From Methylobacterium sp. J-067 (GTDB lineage Bacteria; Pseudomonadota; Alphaproteobacteria; Rhizobiales; Beijerinckiaceae), in contig NZ_JAKSXZ010000101.1 of NCBI RefSeq assembly GCF_022829465.1, positions 1-64,000 on the forward strand: a stretch of 64,000 nt of DNA, in the 5' to 3' direction. Made by a program: the position numbers and the translations under genes. Shown here one piece after another: positions 1 through 8,402 of the stretch; the first letter of the stretch is position 1; each line of letters opens with the position of its first letter. Below the pieces are notes generated by a model. It saw nothing but the letters and a program-made list of their open reading frames with translations. It was not told the origin of the DNA and made no database searches.

Positions 1-171
1 GCCAACGAGGCCGTCGGCAACGTCAAGCAGGGCGTGGGCAACGTGACCGGCAACGACAAGCTCGTGGCCGAGGGCAAGGCGCAGGAGCTGAAGGGCGAGA
101 CGCAGAAGACCGTCGGCGACGTCAAGGACGGCGCCAAGAACATCGCCGACAAGGTCACCGGCAAGCACTGA
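1..171 (+). CDS. CsbD family stress-response protein, 3' part
   Basis: The reading frame is open from the first base and ends in TGA at 169-171; the start lies outside the window. The 56 visible residues are the repetitive Lys/Gly/Asn/Asp-rich type of the CsbD family (GNVKQGVGNVTGNDKL, KGETQKTVGDVKDG, ending DKVTGKH). CsbD proteins are small soluble general-stress proteins of unknown biochemistry. A second CsbD-like gene follows 70 bp downstream on the same strand, so the two may belong to one stress regulon. Confidence 0.85.
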   Translation, partial: ANEAVGNVKQGVGNVTGNDKLVAEGKAQELKGETQKTVGDVKDGAKNIADKVTGKH

Positions 172-241
172 TCCCCCCGACGGCGGCGCCGGCCCGGCTG
201 GTGCCGCCCGATCCCCCCTCCAACCCGCACAGGAGAAAGCC

Positions 242-625
242 ATGAACCGCGACCAGATCCGTGGCGCGTCCCGTCACCTCAAGGGTCGCGCGCAGACCAC
301 CCTCGGTGGCCTGACCGGCGATCCGGCCCGCCAAGTGCGCGGCGCCGTGAACCAGGTGGCGGGCAGTGCCCAATACGCCTACGGCCGCGCCCGCGATCGC
401 GCCGAGGACCTTGCCGAGGATGGCCGCCACCTTGCCCACGAGGCCCGTGAGCGGGCCGATCATCTGATCGAGGACGGCCGGCACTACGCCCAGGAGGCCC
501 GCCGCCAGGCGACGACGCACGGCCGGAGCGCCGTCCGCTACGCCGACGCCAACCGCGGCACGACGCTGCTCGCGCTGGTGGGCGTCGCCTTCGCCCTGGG
601 CTGGCTCGCCCGCCCCTCGCGCTGA
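242..625 (+). CDS. CsbD/DUF883-like membrane-anchored stress protein
   Basis: 127 residues, preceded by a good ribosome site (AGGAGAAAGCC before ATG). The first ~40 residues look CsbD-like (DQIRGASRHLKGRAQTTLGGLTGD). The middle is an Arg/Glu/Ala-rich amphipathic helix with a repeated EDGRH element (EDLAEDGRHLAHEAR, then DHLIEDGRHYAQEAR). The C-terminus is one hydrophobic segment (about residues 106-122) followed by ARPSR. This is the arrangement of ElaB/YqjD/DUF883 inner-membrane proteins, which bind ribosomes in E. coli; whether this one does is unknown. The two EDGRH elements suggest a short internal duplication. Likely co-expressed with the upstream CsbD gene. Confidence 0.75.
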   Translation: MNRDQIRGASRHLKGRAQTTLGGLTGDPARQVRGAVNQVAGSAQYAYGRARDRAEDLAEDGRHLAHEARERADHLIEDGRHYAQEARRQATTHGRSAVRYADANRGTTLLALVGVAFALGWLARPSR

Positions 626-649
626 CATCCTCGCACCCTGGAGATCCCG

Positions 650-754
650 ATGATCCGCAAGATTCTCACCGCCTTCCTGCTGCCGAAGCTGATCGCCTTC
701 GTCACGCGCCGCGTCACCGGCCGGGCGACCACCCCGCCGCGCCGGGGCTACTGA
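650..754 (+). CDS. Small hypothetical membrane-associated protein, 34 aa
   Basis: A 34-codon frame starting ATG at 650 with GGAGATCCCG directly upstream and ending TGA at 752-754. The peptide has a hydrophobic N-terminal half (ILTAFLLPKLIAFV) and a basic C-terminal half (TRRVTGRATTPPRR). It sits 25 bp behind the DUF883-like gene on the same strand and has its own ribosome site, which is the main reason for calling it. No family recognised. It could be a membrane-inserted or membrane-active micropeptide. Confidence 0.5.
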   Translation: MIRKILTAFLLPKLIAFVTRRVTGRATTPPRRGY

Positions 755-786
755 CCCTCGTCCCCCACGAAGCCAGGAGCCCCGCG

Positions 787-891
787 ATGCCGCCCCTCAT
801 GAAAATCGTGTCGTATGTCATGGCGGCGGCGGTGCTGTGCACGCTCGTCGTGGTCGTGGTCCAATCCGCGGGCCTGCTCGCCGGATCGTAG
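787..891 (+). CDS. Small single-pass membrane protein, 34 aa
   Basis: A 34-codon frame with AGGAG 9 nt before ATG and TAG at 889-891. One long hydrophobic helix (about residues 8-33, VSYVMAAAVLCTLVVVVVQS) makes up most of the peptide. It lies 32 bp downstream of another 34-aa membrane peptide on the same strand. No family recognised. The good ribosome site and helix composition support it; homology was not testable here. Confidence 0.5.
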   Translation: MPPLMKIVSYVMAAAVLCTLVVVVVQSAGLLAGS

Positions 892-923
892 GCGGAGCGC
901 GGGGACCCTGGTCCGCGCCTCGG

Positions 924-1022
924 TCACACGGCCTTCAGGAGCCATCGCAGCGGCAGGGCGACCGCCGCGAGGCTCGCGACGCTGAGGCCCCAGAGCAGGA
1001 CGAACCACCCGAGCCGGCGCAT
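924..1022 (-). CDS. DUF2474 family CydX-like small subunit of bd oxidase
   Basis: 32 residues: a single transmembrane helix with an RRLGWFVLLW start, the hallmark of DUF2474 peptides encoded after cydAB in proteobacteria. They play the part of CydX, a one-helix accessory subunit that stabilises the haem centres of cytochrome bd. Its ATG overlaps the TGA of cydB (shared TGATG), implying translational coupling and a fixed stoichiometry. It is the last gene of the cydA-cydB-DUF2474 operon, which reads leftward. Confidence 0.85.
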   Translation of the reverse strand: MRRLGWFVLLWGLSVASLAAVALPLRWLLKAV

Positions 1023-2032
1023 CAATGGTACCCCGCTTCCGCCGTGACCTTCCCGCGGAACAGCCAGTACACGTAGGCCGTGTAGGCCAGGATCAGCGGC
1101 ACCAGCACCGCCGCCCCGTAGAGCAGGAACGCCTGGGATTTCGGGTGGGTCGCCGCCTGCCAGATCGTGACGCTCGGCGGCACGATGTAGGGCCACATGC
1201 TGATGCCGAGCCCGATATAGGACAGCAGGAAGAAGCCCAGCGCGCAGAGGAAGGGCGAGACCTCCTCCCGCCGCTCCAGGGCCTGGGCGAAGCGCCACGC
1301 CAGCACCCCGACGAGGAGCGGCACCGGCGCGCCCACCAGCATGCCCGGCAGGCCGAGCCAGCGTGCCCGGAAGGCGGCGCTCACCCCGAGCATCGTCGCC
1401 GAGACCACGGCGATGAGGACCAGCGTCGCCACTGCGAGGGGCTTGGCGAGGCGATAGGCGCGGATCTGCAACTCGCCGCCCGTCCTCCAAATCAGCCAGC
1501 AGGCGCCGAGGAGGCCGTAGCCCACCACCAGGGCGATGCCGGTGAGCAGCGAGAACGGGGTCAGCCAGTCCCACCAGCCGCCGGCATAGGCGCGGCCCTC
1601 GATGCGGATTCCCTGGACGAAGGCGCCGAGCGCGATGCCCTGGCAGAAGGCCGCGACGACGCTCCCCCACGAGAAGGCCCGGTCCCACCAGAGCTGCCCG
1701 CGCGGCGTGGCGACCCGGAAGCGCATCTCGAAGGCCACGCCCCGGAACACCAGGGCGAGCAGCATCAGGATGAGCGGCATGTAGAGGGCCGGCAGGATCG
1801 TGGCGTAGGCCAGCGGGAAGACCGCGAACAGCCCGCCGCCGCCGAGCACCAGCCACGTCTCGTTGCCGTCCCAGACGGGGGCGACCGAGTTCACCATCAC
1901 GTCCCGGTCGGCCTTGGCGTGGATCGCCGGGAAGAGGATGCCGATGCCGAGGTCGAACCCGTCCATCGCCACGTAGAGGAACACGGCGGTGGCGATCAGG
2001 AAGGCCCAGATCAGGGTGAGGTCGATGTCCAT
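1022..2032 (-). CDS. cydB: Cytochrome bd-type ubiquinol oxidase subunit II
   Basis: 336 residues, the usual CydB length, with about eight to nine membrane helices. It starts MDIDLTLIWAFLIATAVFLYV and carries the family signature GFDLGIGILFP, followed by VAPVWDGNETWLVLGGG. CydB packs against CydA to form the quinol:O2 oxidoreductase of the inner membrane. The ATG at 2032 is chosen because CGGAGG lies 5 nt upstream; an in-frame GTG at 2047 overlapping the cydA stop is an alternative. It is placed between cydA (11 bp gap) and the DUF2474 gene (overlap). Confidence 0.96.
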   Translation of the reverse strand: MDIDLTLIWAFLIATAVFLYVAMDGFDLGIGILFPAIHAKADRDVMVNSVAPVWDGNETWLVLGGGGLFAVFPLAYATILPALYMPLILMLLALVFRGVAFEMRFRVATPRGQLWWDRAFSWGSVVAAFCQGIALGAFVQGIRIEGRAYAGGWWDWLTPFSLLTGIALVVGYGLLGACWLIWRTGGELQIRAYRLAKPLAVATLVLIAVVSATMLGVSAAFRARWLGLPGMLVGAPVPLLVGVLAWRFAQALERREEVSPFLCALGFFLLSYIGLGISMWPYIVPPSVTIWQAATHPKSQAFLLYGAAVLVPLILAYTAYVYWLFRGKVTAEAGYH

Positions 2033-2043
2033 CACAGCCTCCG

Positions 2044-3447
2044 TCACTCGGCCGCCAGGGCGGGGGCCGAGGTGATGCCGGCGGTCCGCACCGGCTGGCC
2101 GACGGGCGGGCCGGATTCGTGCGGGCGCGGGGTCTGGTCGAACAGGTGGAACAGGTACCAGATGCCCGCCCCGAACACGGCGAAGTAGACGAGCGCGAAG
2201 GCCGCGAGCGAGGCCGCCACGGCGGGCGCGGCGATGGGCGAGACGCTGTCCGCCGTGCGCAGCAGACCGTAGACCGTGAAGGGCTGGCGCCCGGCCTCCG
2301 TCACCACCCATCCCGCCGTCACGGCGATCAGGCCGGAGGGCCCCATCGCCACGGCGAAGCGGTGCAGCCAGGGCGTCTCGTACAGCCGGCCCCGGGCACG
2401 CAGGACGAGGGACCACAGGCCGAGGGTGATCATCATGAGGCCGAGGCCGACCATCACCCGGAAGGCCCAGAAGACGAGGGGCAGGTTGGTGGGCCACGTC
2501 TCGCGGGGCAGATCCTTCAGCCCCGTCACCTTCGCGTCGAGGTCGTGGGCGAGGTAAAGGCTCGCGAGGCCGGGGATGCCGATCTCGTATTTCGTCTCGG
2601 CGGCCTGGGCGTCCGGCCAGCCGAACAGGATCGAGGGCGCGCGGGTCACGCTGTCGAAATGGCCCTCCATCGCCGCCACCTTGGCAGGCTGGTGGTGGTA
2701 GGTGTTGCCCCCGTGGAGGTCGCCGAGCACCATCTGGCAGGGCGCGACCAGGGCCGCCATCCACATCGCCATGGAGAACATCAGCCGGGCGCGGGGATTG
2801 GCGCGGTCGCGCAGCAGATGCCACGCCCCCACGGCGCCGACGATCATCGCCGTCGTCAGGTAGGCCGCCGTCACGGTGTGGGCGAAGCGGTAGGGGAAGG
2901 ACGGGTTGAACACCACCGCCCACCAATCCGCCGGCACGAATCGGCCCTCGGCATCGAGGCCGTAGCCGGTGGGCGTCTGCATCCACGAATTGGCCGAGAG
3001 GATCCAGAACGCGGAGATCAGTGTGCCGAACGCCACGAGCCCCGTGGCGAGGAAGTGCAGCCGCGGCCCGACCCGCTCCAGCCCGAACAGCATCACCCCG
3101 AGGAAGCCCGCCTCCAGGAAGAAGGCCGTCAGCACCTCGTAGCCCAGGAGCGGGCCGAGGATCGGGCCGGTCCTGTCCGAGAAGACCGACCAGTTGGTGC
3201 CGAACTGGTAGCTCATCACCAACCCGGACACGACGCCCATGGCGAAGACGACGGCGAAGATCTTCAGCCAGTAGCGGTAGGTGTCGAGGAAGACGTCCCG
3301 CCCCGTGGCGAGCCAGAACGCCTCCAGCACGCAGAGGTAGCTCGCGAGGCCGATGGTGAAGGACGGGAACAGGAAGTGCCAGACCACGGTAAAGGCGAAC
3401 TGGCTGCGGGCGAGATCGAGCGCATTCGGGAGATGGTCGGCCAGCAT
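2044..3447 (-). CDS. cydA: Cytochrome bd-type ubiquinol oxidase subunit I (CIO-like)
   Basis: 467 residues, shorter than E. coli CydA (522), as expected for the short Q-loop, cyanide-insensitive (CioA-type) branch. Probable haem ligands are His24 (VVWHFLFPSFTIG) and His190 (FAHTVTAAYL). Other family motifs are WMQTPTGY, the GRQPF loop and GDLHGGNTYHHQPAK. The enzyme oxidises ubiquinol and reduces O2 with high affinity; bd oxidases tolerate sulfide, cyanide and NO. It is the first gene of the operon and is transcribed divergently from a peroxiredoxin gene across a 202-bp gap that contains a perfect palindrome at 3574-3588. No FNR-type TTGAT-N4-ATCAA site was seen there. Confidence 0.97.
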   Translation of the reverse strand: MLADHLPNALDLARSQFAFTVVWHFLFPSFTIGLASYLCVLEAFWLATGRDVFLDTYRYWLKIFAVVFAMGVVSGLVMSYQFGTNWSVFSDRTGPILGPLLGYEVLTAFFLEAGFLGVMLFGLERVGPRLHFLATGLVAFGTLISAFWILSANSWMQTPTGYGLDAEGRFVPADWWAVVFNPSFPYRFAHTVTAAYLTTAMIVGAVGAWHLLRDRANPRARLMFSMAMWMAALVAPCQMVLGDLHGGNTYHHQPAKVAAMEGHFDSVTRAPSILFGWPDAQAAETKYEIGIPGLASLYLAHDLDAKVTGLKDLPRETWPTNLPLVFWAFRVMVGLGLMMITLGLWSLVLRARGRLYETPWLHRFAVAMGPSGLIAVTAGWVVTEAGRQPFTVYGLLRTADSVSPIAAPAVAASLAAFALVYFAVFGAGIWYLFHLFDQTPRPHESGPPVGQPVRTAGITSAPALAAE

Positions 3448-3573
3448 CGGATCGGTCCCCGTCAGGGATGGCCGGAGACGGCTAGACCCGACCGACTCAG
3501 CGACACATCGCCGCGCAGTGTGCGCTGCAGCGCCGCGCTGTCAATCCATGTTTCTCATAGGCCAGCTTCGCCA

Positions 3574-3588
3574 TATCGTCAGACGATA
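3574..3588. promoter_or_regulatory. 15-bp perfect palindrome between cydA and peroxiredoxin gene
   Basis: TATCGTC, a single A, then GACGATA: two perfect 7-bp arms. It lies 127 bp from the cydA start and 62 bp from the peroxiredoxin start. A dyad of this size suits a winged-helix dimer. The nearest candidate is the ArsR-family regulator encoded two genes away at 4282-4692. Binding is inference. Confidence 0.45.
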
Positions 3589-3649
3589 GATTGACCCCTG
3601 GGACGCCGGCCGCCATCATCGCGGCCGCCCTGTCCGAGAGCCTCGCGCC

Positions 3650-4285
3650 GTGACCATCGAAGCCACCGTGCCGCCCGGCCCTCCGCCGCTCATCGGGGAT
3701 GCCGCGCCGGCCTTCCGCGCCCGCACCACGATGGGGCTGCGCACCCTCGGCGCCTATCGCGGGCGCTGGCTGGTGTTGTTCTCGCACCCGGCGGATTTCA
3801 CCCCCGTCTGCACCAGCGAGTTCATCGCCTTCGCGCAGGCCCACGCGGCGTTCCAGGCGCTCGGGTGCGATCTCCTCGCCCTCTCGGTCGACAGCCTGTC
3901 ATCGCATCTGGCGTGGCAGCAGAGCATCGCGCAACATTTCGGCGTGCGGATCCCCTTTCCCATCGTGGAGGATCCGGGGATGGGCATCGCCCGCGCCTAT
4001 GGGATGCTGCCGGCGGGGGCGACCTCCACCGCGACGGTGCGCACCACCTTCGTCATCGACCCCGAGGGAATCGTGCGCGCCCTCACCGCCTACCCGCTCA
4101 CGGTCGGGCGCAGCGTCGCCGAGATCCTGCGGCTGGTCGGGGCGCTCCAGGCGAGCGACGCGGCCGACATCTCGACGCCCGAGGGCTGGCGGCCGGGCGA
4201 TCCGGTCCTGACCCATCCGCCGATGACGGGGGACGAGGTCGGCGCCTGCGGGGCCGATTGGTATCACCGGCTGGAGCGCCTGTGA
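3650..4285 (+). CDS. Peroxiredoxin, AhpC/TSA family (Prx6-like)
   Basis: 211 residues with GTG start. The thioredoxin-fold motif PADFTPVCTSE places the peroxidatic cysteine at residue 54. The long C-terminal arm (GWRPGDPVLTHPPMTGDE, then GACGADWYHRL with Cys200) is typical of the Prx6/1-Cys class; Cys200 could act as a resolving cysteine as in archaeal relatives. It reduces H2O2, alkyl peroxides or peroxynitrite in the cytoplasm. Its stop overlaps the GTG start of an ArsR-type regulator (GTGA), so the two are translationally coupled. It is transcribed away from the bd oxidase operon. Confidence 0.9.
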   Translation: MTIEATVPPGPPPLIGDAAPAFRARTTMGLRTLGAYRGRWLVLFSHPADFTPVCTSEFIAFAQAHAAFQALGCDLLALSVDSLSSHLAWQQSIAQHFGVRIPFPIVEDPGMGIARAYGMLPAGATSTATVRTTFVIDPEGIVRALTAYPLTVGRSVAEILRLVGALQASDAADISTPEGWRPGDPVLTHPPMTGDEVGACGADWYHRLERL

Positions 4286-4692
4286 CGCTCCCCGGGCCCG
4301 ACGAGGCGGCCGCGACCGCCGCCGCCGACCGGCTCAAGCTGGTCGCCAACCCCAACCGCCTGCGGATCCTCGCCCTGCTGGCGCGGGGCGAATGCGCGGT
4401 CTCGGAGATCGAGCAGCGCCTGGGCATCCGCCAGCCGACCCTGTCGCAGCAGCTCGGCGAGTTGCGCAACGCCGCGATCGTCGCCACCCGGCGGGAGCAT
4501 AAGGTGGTGTTCTACAGCCTGACCGATCCGCGCATGGTCGCCCTCCTCGGCGCGATCGAGGACATCCTGATCGCGGGCCGCCCGCAACACCGGGCGACGG
4601 CGCGGGGCCCCGAGGCGCAGGCCCGCGCCCTGGGGCAGGCGGCCATGTTCGGACAGGTCGGGGAGTTCGGGCAGGTCGGGGGCGAGGCGTGA
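4282..4692 (+). CDS. ArsR-family winged-helix regulator (BigR-like)
   Basis: 136 residues. The HTH (EIEQRLGIRQPTLSQQLGELRNAAIVATRREHKVVFYSLTD) closely follows the BigR/SqrR subgroup, whose members sense sulfide or persulfides through two cysteines. Here I see only one cysteine (GECAVSE), and it does not sit where the BigR cysteine does, so the sensing chemistry may differ. The tail contains a short FGQVGEFGQVGG repeat. The GTG start overlaps the peroxiredoxin stop. Autoregulation through the palindrome at 3574-3588, perhaps also acting on cydAB, is plausible but unproven. Confidence 0.85.
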   Translation: MTLPGPDEAAATAAADRLKLVANPNRLRILALLARGECAVSEIEQRLGIRQPTLSQQLGELRNAAIVATRREHKVVFYSLTDPRMVALLGAIEDILIAGRPQHRATARGPEAQARALGQAAMFGQVGEFGQVGGEA

Positions 4693-4720
4693 GCGCCCCT
4701 CCCCCGGCCCGCGGCCTAGC

Positions 4721-6883
4721 CTAGCCGGCCGCCTTCGCCTCGCGGCGGCGGGCGGTGAGGACCCACTCGGTGTAGCCGTTTGGCTGCGCCCGGCCCTTGA
4801 GCACGAGGTCCTTCGCCGCCTGGAAGGCCGGGCCGTCGAAGCCGGGGGCCATCGGCGTGTAGAGCGGGTCGCCGGCATTCTGCCGGTCCACCACCTTGGC
4901 CATCCGCTTCAGCGTCTCCATCACCTGCTCCTCGCTGACCACCCCGTGGTGCAGCCAGTTGGCGATGTGCTGCGAGGAGATGCGCAGGGTCGCCCGGTCC
5001 TCCATCAGGCCGACATCGTGGATGTCCGGCACCTTGGAGCAGCCGACGCCCTGGTTCACCCAGCGGACCACGTAGCCCAGGATGCCCTGCGCGTTGTTGT
5101 CGATCTCCTGCTGAACGTCGTCGGGGGCGAAGTTCGAGCGGGCGAGCGGGATTTCCAGGATCTCGTCCAGGGCCGAGCGGGGGCGGCGGGCGAGCTCCGC
5201 CTGCCGCGCCGCGACCTCGATCTCGTGATAGTGGAGCGCGTGCAGCGTCGCGGCGGTGGGCGAGGGCACCCAGGCCGTCGAGGCGCCGGCCCTCGGGTGG
5301 CCGCCCTTCTGCATCAGCATCTCGGCCATGGCGTCGGGGGCCGCCCACATGCCCTTGCCGATCTGCGCCCGGTCCTTCAGCCCGCAGGCGAGGCCGACAT
5401 CGACGTTGTTCTCCTCGTAGCCCTTGATCCAGGGCGTCGCCTTCATGTCGTTCTTGCGGATGACCGGGCCGGCCTCCATCGCCGTGTGGATCTCGTCGCC
5501 CGTGCGGTCGAGGAAGCCGGTGTTGATGAACACCACGCGGCTCGCCGCCGCCGCGATGCAGGCGGCGAGGTTCACCGTGGTGCGGCGCTCCTCGTCCATG
5601 ATGCCCATCTTGAGGGTGTTGGGCTCCAGGCCCAGCATCGCCTCGACCCGGTCGAACAGCTCGACCGCGAAGGCGACCTCCTCCGGCCCGTGCATCTTCG
5701 GCTTGACGATGTAGACCGAGCCCTTCCGGCTGTTGCGCAGCCCGGAATCGCCCTTCAAATCGTGGATGGCGATCATCGCCGTCACGGCGGCATCGAGCAT
5801 CCCCTCGGGGATCTCGTGGCCCTCTCCGTCGAGCACCGCGTCGGTGTCCATGTGGTGGCCCACATTGCGCACCAGCATCAGCGAGCGGCCGGGCACCACC
5901 ACCTCGCCGCCGTTCGGGGCGATGTAGTGCCGGTCGGGGTTCAGGCGGCGCTCCTGGCGGCGGCCGTCCTTCTCGAAGCCGGCCGCGAGGGTGCCGTTCA
6001 TCAGGCCGAGCCAGTTGCGGTAGACGACGACCTTGTCCTGCGCATCCACCGTCGCCACCGAATCCTCCAGATCCATGATCGTGGAGACGGCAGATTCGAG
6101 CAGGATGTCGGCGACGCCCGAGGCGTCGAACCGGCCGATCCGGTGGGTGCGGTCGATCACGACCTCGATGTGCAGGTTGTGGTGGCGCAGGAGCAGGGCC
6201 GAGGGCATGCTCGCCCGGCCACGATAGCCCGCGAACAGCTCCGGCCGCGCCAGCGGCACGGTCTCGCCGGTGTTCATGTTGCCGACGAGCTGCCCGTCCT
6301 CGACGGCGTAGGTCACGACGTCGGCGTGGCGCCCGCCCGCCAGCGGCACGAAGCGGTCGAGCGTGCTGCGGGCGCGGGTGACGACGCGGGCCCCGCGGGC
6401 GCGGTTGTAGCCGCCGCCGCCCACCGCCCCGCCCTCCTCCGACACCGCGTCGGTGCCGTAGAGGGCGTCGTAGAGGGAGCCCCAGCGGGCGTTGGCGGCG
6501 TTCAGCGCGTAGCGGGCGTTCGAGACCGGCACCACGAGCTGCGGCCCGGCGATGCGCGCGATCTCGTCGTCCACGTTCTCGGTGCGCACCTGCACCGGGC
6601 CAGGGGGCGGCAGGAGATAGCCGATCTCGGTCAGGAACGCCTTGTAGGCCGCCGGATCGACGGGCTTGCCCGCCCGCTCCCGGTGCCAGGCGTCGATCTT
6701 GGCCTGAAGCTCGTCGCGCTTGGCCAGAAGGGCCCGGTTCTTCGGGGTGAGGTCGCGGACGATGGCGCCGAGGCCGCCCCAGAACACCTCGGGCGAGATG
6801 CCGGTGCCGGGCAGGGCCTCCTCCGCGATGAAATCGTGGAGCACCCGCGCGACGGCGAGGCCGCCAATGGTCAGTCGATCCAT
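4721..6883 (-). CDS. glcB: Malate synthase G
   Basis: 720 residues, matching malate synthase G (723 aa in E. coli). It condenses glyoxylate with acetyl-CoA to malate in the cytoplasm. Diagnostic stretches are [55 protein letters not shown] (active-site Arg), [16 protein letters not shown] (Mg ligands) and [14 protein letters not shown] with the catalytic Asp. The start is ATG at 6883; the 47 extra in-frame residues upstream are Arg/Pro-rich and unlike the family. It converges on the ArsR gene with a 28-bp gap. In methylotrophs it supports C2 and glyoxylate assimilation. Confidence 0.97.
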   Translation of the reverse strand: MDRLTIGGLAVARVLHDFIAEEALPGTGISPEVFWGGLGAIVRDLTPKNRALLAKRDELQAKIDAWHRERAGKPVDPAAYKAFLTEIGYLLPPPGPVQVRTENVDDEIARIAGPQLVVPVSNARYALNAANARWGSLYDALYGTDAVSEEGGAVGGGGYNRARGARVVTRARSTLDRFVPLAGGRHADVVTYAVEDGQLVGNMNTGETVPLARPELFAGYRGRASMPSALLLRHHNLHIEVVIDRTHRIGRFDASGVADILLESAVSTIMDLEDSVATVDAQDKVVVYRNWLGLMNGTLAAGFEKDGRRQERRLNPDRHYIAPNGGEVVVPGRSLMLVRNVGHHMDTDAVLDGEGHEIPEGMLDAAVTAMIAIHDLKGDSGLRNSRKGSVYIVKPKMHGPEEVAFAVELFDRVEAMLGLEPNTLKMGIMDEERRTTVNLAACIAAAASRVVFINTGFLDRTGDEIHTAMEAGPVIRKNDMKATPWIKGYEENNVDVGLACGLKDRAQIGKGMWAAPDAMAEMLMQKGGHPRAGASTAWVPSPTAATLHALHYHEIEVAARQAELARRPRSALDEILEIPLARSNFAPDDVQQEIDNNAQGILGYVVRWVNQGVGCSKVPDIHDVGLMEDRATLRISSQHIANWLHHGVVSEEQVMETLKRMAKVVDRQNAGDPLYTPMAPGFDGPAFQAAKDLVLKGRAQPNGYTEWVLTARRREAKAAG

Positions 6884-7080
6884 CTTCGAAACACTCGGGA
6901 GGTTCGGCGGCCGGGGCCGCCCGTTGCAGACGGTGCCGAGAGCCCGAACCTGTCGGCGCGGCAGGGTCCGGGCGGGGTCCGCATAGCAAACCTCCGGCCG
7001 GATGGCACCCGCCGTATACAGCATTCAGATGGCGACGGCCGCCGTCTGTAGCCCGGCGCCGCACGGGGTCGGCCCGCCGG

Positions 7081-7257
7081 TCAGACCGTCAGGATGGCCG
7101 CGAGTCCGCAGAGGACGGCGAGGCCGAGGGAGGCGCCGCCGACCGCGTGCAGGGTCCAAGTGAGGGCGTGGTGCCCGTTGTCGTTGGCGGCGCGGGGCGG
7201 CTTGCCGGAGGGGCGGACCCCGACGAGACCGAGATCAAACGGCAGCGGACAGGTCAT
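7081..7257 (-). CDS. Small membrane protein with RAANDN motif, 58 aa
   Basis: 58 residues. The N-terminal half is soluble (MTCPLPFDLGLVGVRPSGKPPRAANDNG). A single C-terminal helix follows (WTLHAVGGASLGLAVLCGLAAILTV). The AANDN element recurs in many short proteins of Methylobacteriaceae and other Hyphomicrobiales; its meaning is unknown. The gene overlaps the 3' end of the 81-aa gene upstream by 23 bp in another frame, so the two are probably coupled. GAGG lies 8 nt before the ATG. Confidence 0.55.
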   Translation of the reverse strand: MTCPLPFDLGLVGVRPSGKPPRAANDNGHHALTWTLHAVGGASLGLAVLCGLAAILTV

Positions 7258-7480
7258 GCCCGGCCTCGTCCCTCCCGTCGTCGATGCGGCCGGCGTGGAG
7301 GGAGGCCCCCTGCTCCGCGAGGTCCGGGGCGACGAGGCCGCCGCCGTAGCGTGCCCAATCCTCGGGCGAGGCGTGGCGCATCGCCTGCGCCACCGCGCCC
7401 GCCGCGTCGGGGGACGCATCCCGGTCCCGCTGCCGCCAGCCCAGGGTGAACCGGGCGGTGAAGGCCTTCGCTGTCGTCAT
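7235..7480 (-). CDS. Hypothetical protein, 81 aa
   Basis: 81 residues starting MTTAKAFTARFTLGWRQRD, with GAGGAG 4 nt before the ATG. The composition is soluble, acidic and alanine-rich, with no signal peptide or membrane segment. The phrase QAMRHASPEDWARYGG resembles small regulatory or unknown proteins but I assign no family. It overlaps the next small gene (58 aa) by 23 bp. The ribosome site and codon use support it as a real gene. Confidence 0.55.
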   Translation of the reverse strand: MTTAKAFTARFTLGWRQRDRDASPDAAGAVAQAMRHASPEDWARYGGGLVAPDLAEQGASLHAGRIDDGRDEAGHDLSAAV

Positions 7481-7684
7481 GTCGCTCCTCGTCCATGCGA
7501 TGCGGTGCAGAGTCCCAGGGCCATGCTTAACGCTTCGTCAATCGACCCCACCCTCGCAACCCCCGCCCGCAGGGGTGACAGAGGGGCTGTCAGGGTTGTC
7601 CCGACAGGGTCGCGGGTCTCTCCGACTGCGAGAGCGGCCCCCCGCTCCCAGATCAGGGATGGTCGAGACAAAGGAGCCATCCCG

Positions 7685-7951
7685 ATGAAACACCTTGCGA
7701 TCGCCCTCGCGGCGGTATCGAGCCTTCTCCTGTTCTCGCCATCGAGCGAGGCGCGGCCTGTCCGGGGTCATGGGCTGGGCGGGCATCACGCCGGGCACCA
7801 TCACGGATTCCGCGGGCGCCATCACGGCCTGCGCCATCACGGCCTGCGCCATCACCGCCATTTCGGCCACCGGCATCACCGCCGGCATTACGGCCGCCAC
7901 TATCGCGGCTTCCGGGGCATCGGCTTCGGCTACGGGCCTTACGGTTACTGA
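7685..7951 (+). CDS. Secreted His/Gly/Arg-rich peptide, 88 aa
   Basis: A clear signal peptide (MKHLAIALAAVSSLLLFSPSSEA, cleavage expected after residue 23) is followed by a 65-residue mature part made almost only of His, Gly, Arg, Phe and Tyr. It contains repeated RHHGL units (GRHHGLRHHGLRHHRHF) and ends GFGYGPYGY. More than 20 histidines suggest binding of Ni, Zn or Cu in the periplasm or cell envelope; that is inference. AAAGGAG precedes the ATG. A 9-bp perfect stem-loop lies 58 bp downstream (8010-8032). Confidence 0.75.
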   Translation: MKHLAIALAAVSSLLLFSPSSEARPVRGHGLGGHHAGHHHGFRGRHHGLRHHGLRHHRHFGHRHHRRHYGRHYRGFRGIGFGYGPYGY

Positions 7952-8009
7952 GCCCGGCCACGAAGGACAGTCATCGACAGGCAACGGTCAAGACGATTCC
8001 TCCGCCGAT

Positions 8010-8032
8010 CCTGTCGGGATGACCCCGACAGG
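8010..8032. terminator. Stem-loop after the His-rich peptide gene
   Basis: CCTGTCGGG, loop ATGAC, CCCGACAGG: a perfect 9-bp stem. There is no T-run after it, so it may be a Rho-type or attenuating hairpin, or an operator for the Rmf-like gene that starts at 8133. A related TGTCCCGACA dyad occurs at 7598-7607 ahead of the His-rich gene. Confidence 0.4.
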
Positions 8033-8132
8033 TGTCGGAGAGACCGGCGCCGGCGCCGAAAATACTTGTCCGCACGACGATCATGGGCCCTCCTGTTACC
8101 GCTACGTTTCGGCAAGCGGGAGGATCGGGTCC

Positions 8133-8333
8133 ATGATCATGGAAATCATCAAGCAGGGCGCCCGGGCCCGCACGCTCGGTCGGCCGCGCGACGCCTGCCC
8201 CTATCCGGGGGAATCCCGCGAGCGCCGCGCGTGGTTCGAGGGGTTCGACGGGTCGGTCAGCGACCTCGGCGCGCGGGCGCCCCACCCCGCCCTCACCCGC
8301 CCCGCCGCCGCACCCGCCCGGGTGCCGGCTTGA
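8133..8333 (+). CDS. Ribosome modulation factor-like protein
   Basis: 66 residues with the Rmf core pattern: basic N-terminus (KQGARARTLGRPRD), then ACPYP, then RRAWFEGFDG. This matches the CPY...W..G(W/F) signature of the Rmf family. Rmf binds the 30S subunit and drives 70S dimerisation in stationary phase. Here the motif is followed by a Pro/Ala-rich tail absent from E. coli Rmf (55 aa). GGGAGGA lies 8 nt upstream of the ATG at 8133. The assignment rests on the motif only. Confidence 0.65.
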   Translation: MIMEIIKQGARARTLGRPRDACPYPGESRERRAWFEGFDGSVSDLGARAPHPALTRPAAAPARVPA

Positions 8334-8402
8334 CCTGACGCGCCCCGAACGGGGTAGGCTCGCGGGGATTGTCCCGGAGGGAAGGTTCGCCCGGCGCGCC
8401 CC

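Noticed and set aside
1022..2986. Longer open frame continuing upstream of cydB across cydA
   Set aside because: It is the opposite-phase shadow of cydA. CydB clearly starts at 2032 with its own ribosome site.
7781..7890. His-codon repeats (CATCAC-rich) considered as a CRISPR-like or tandem repeat array
   Set aside because: The periodicity is explained by His/Arg/Gly codons of the secreted peptide; there are no spacers.
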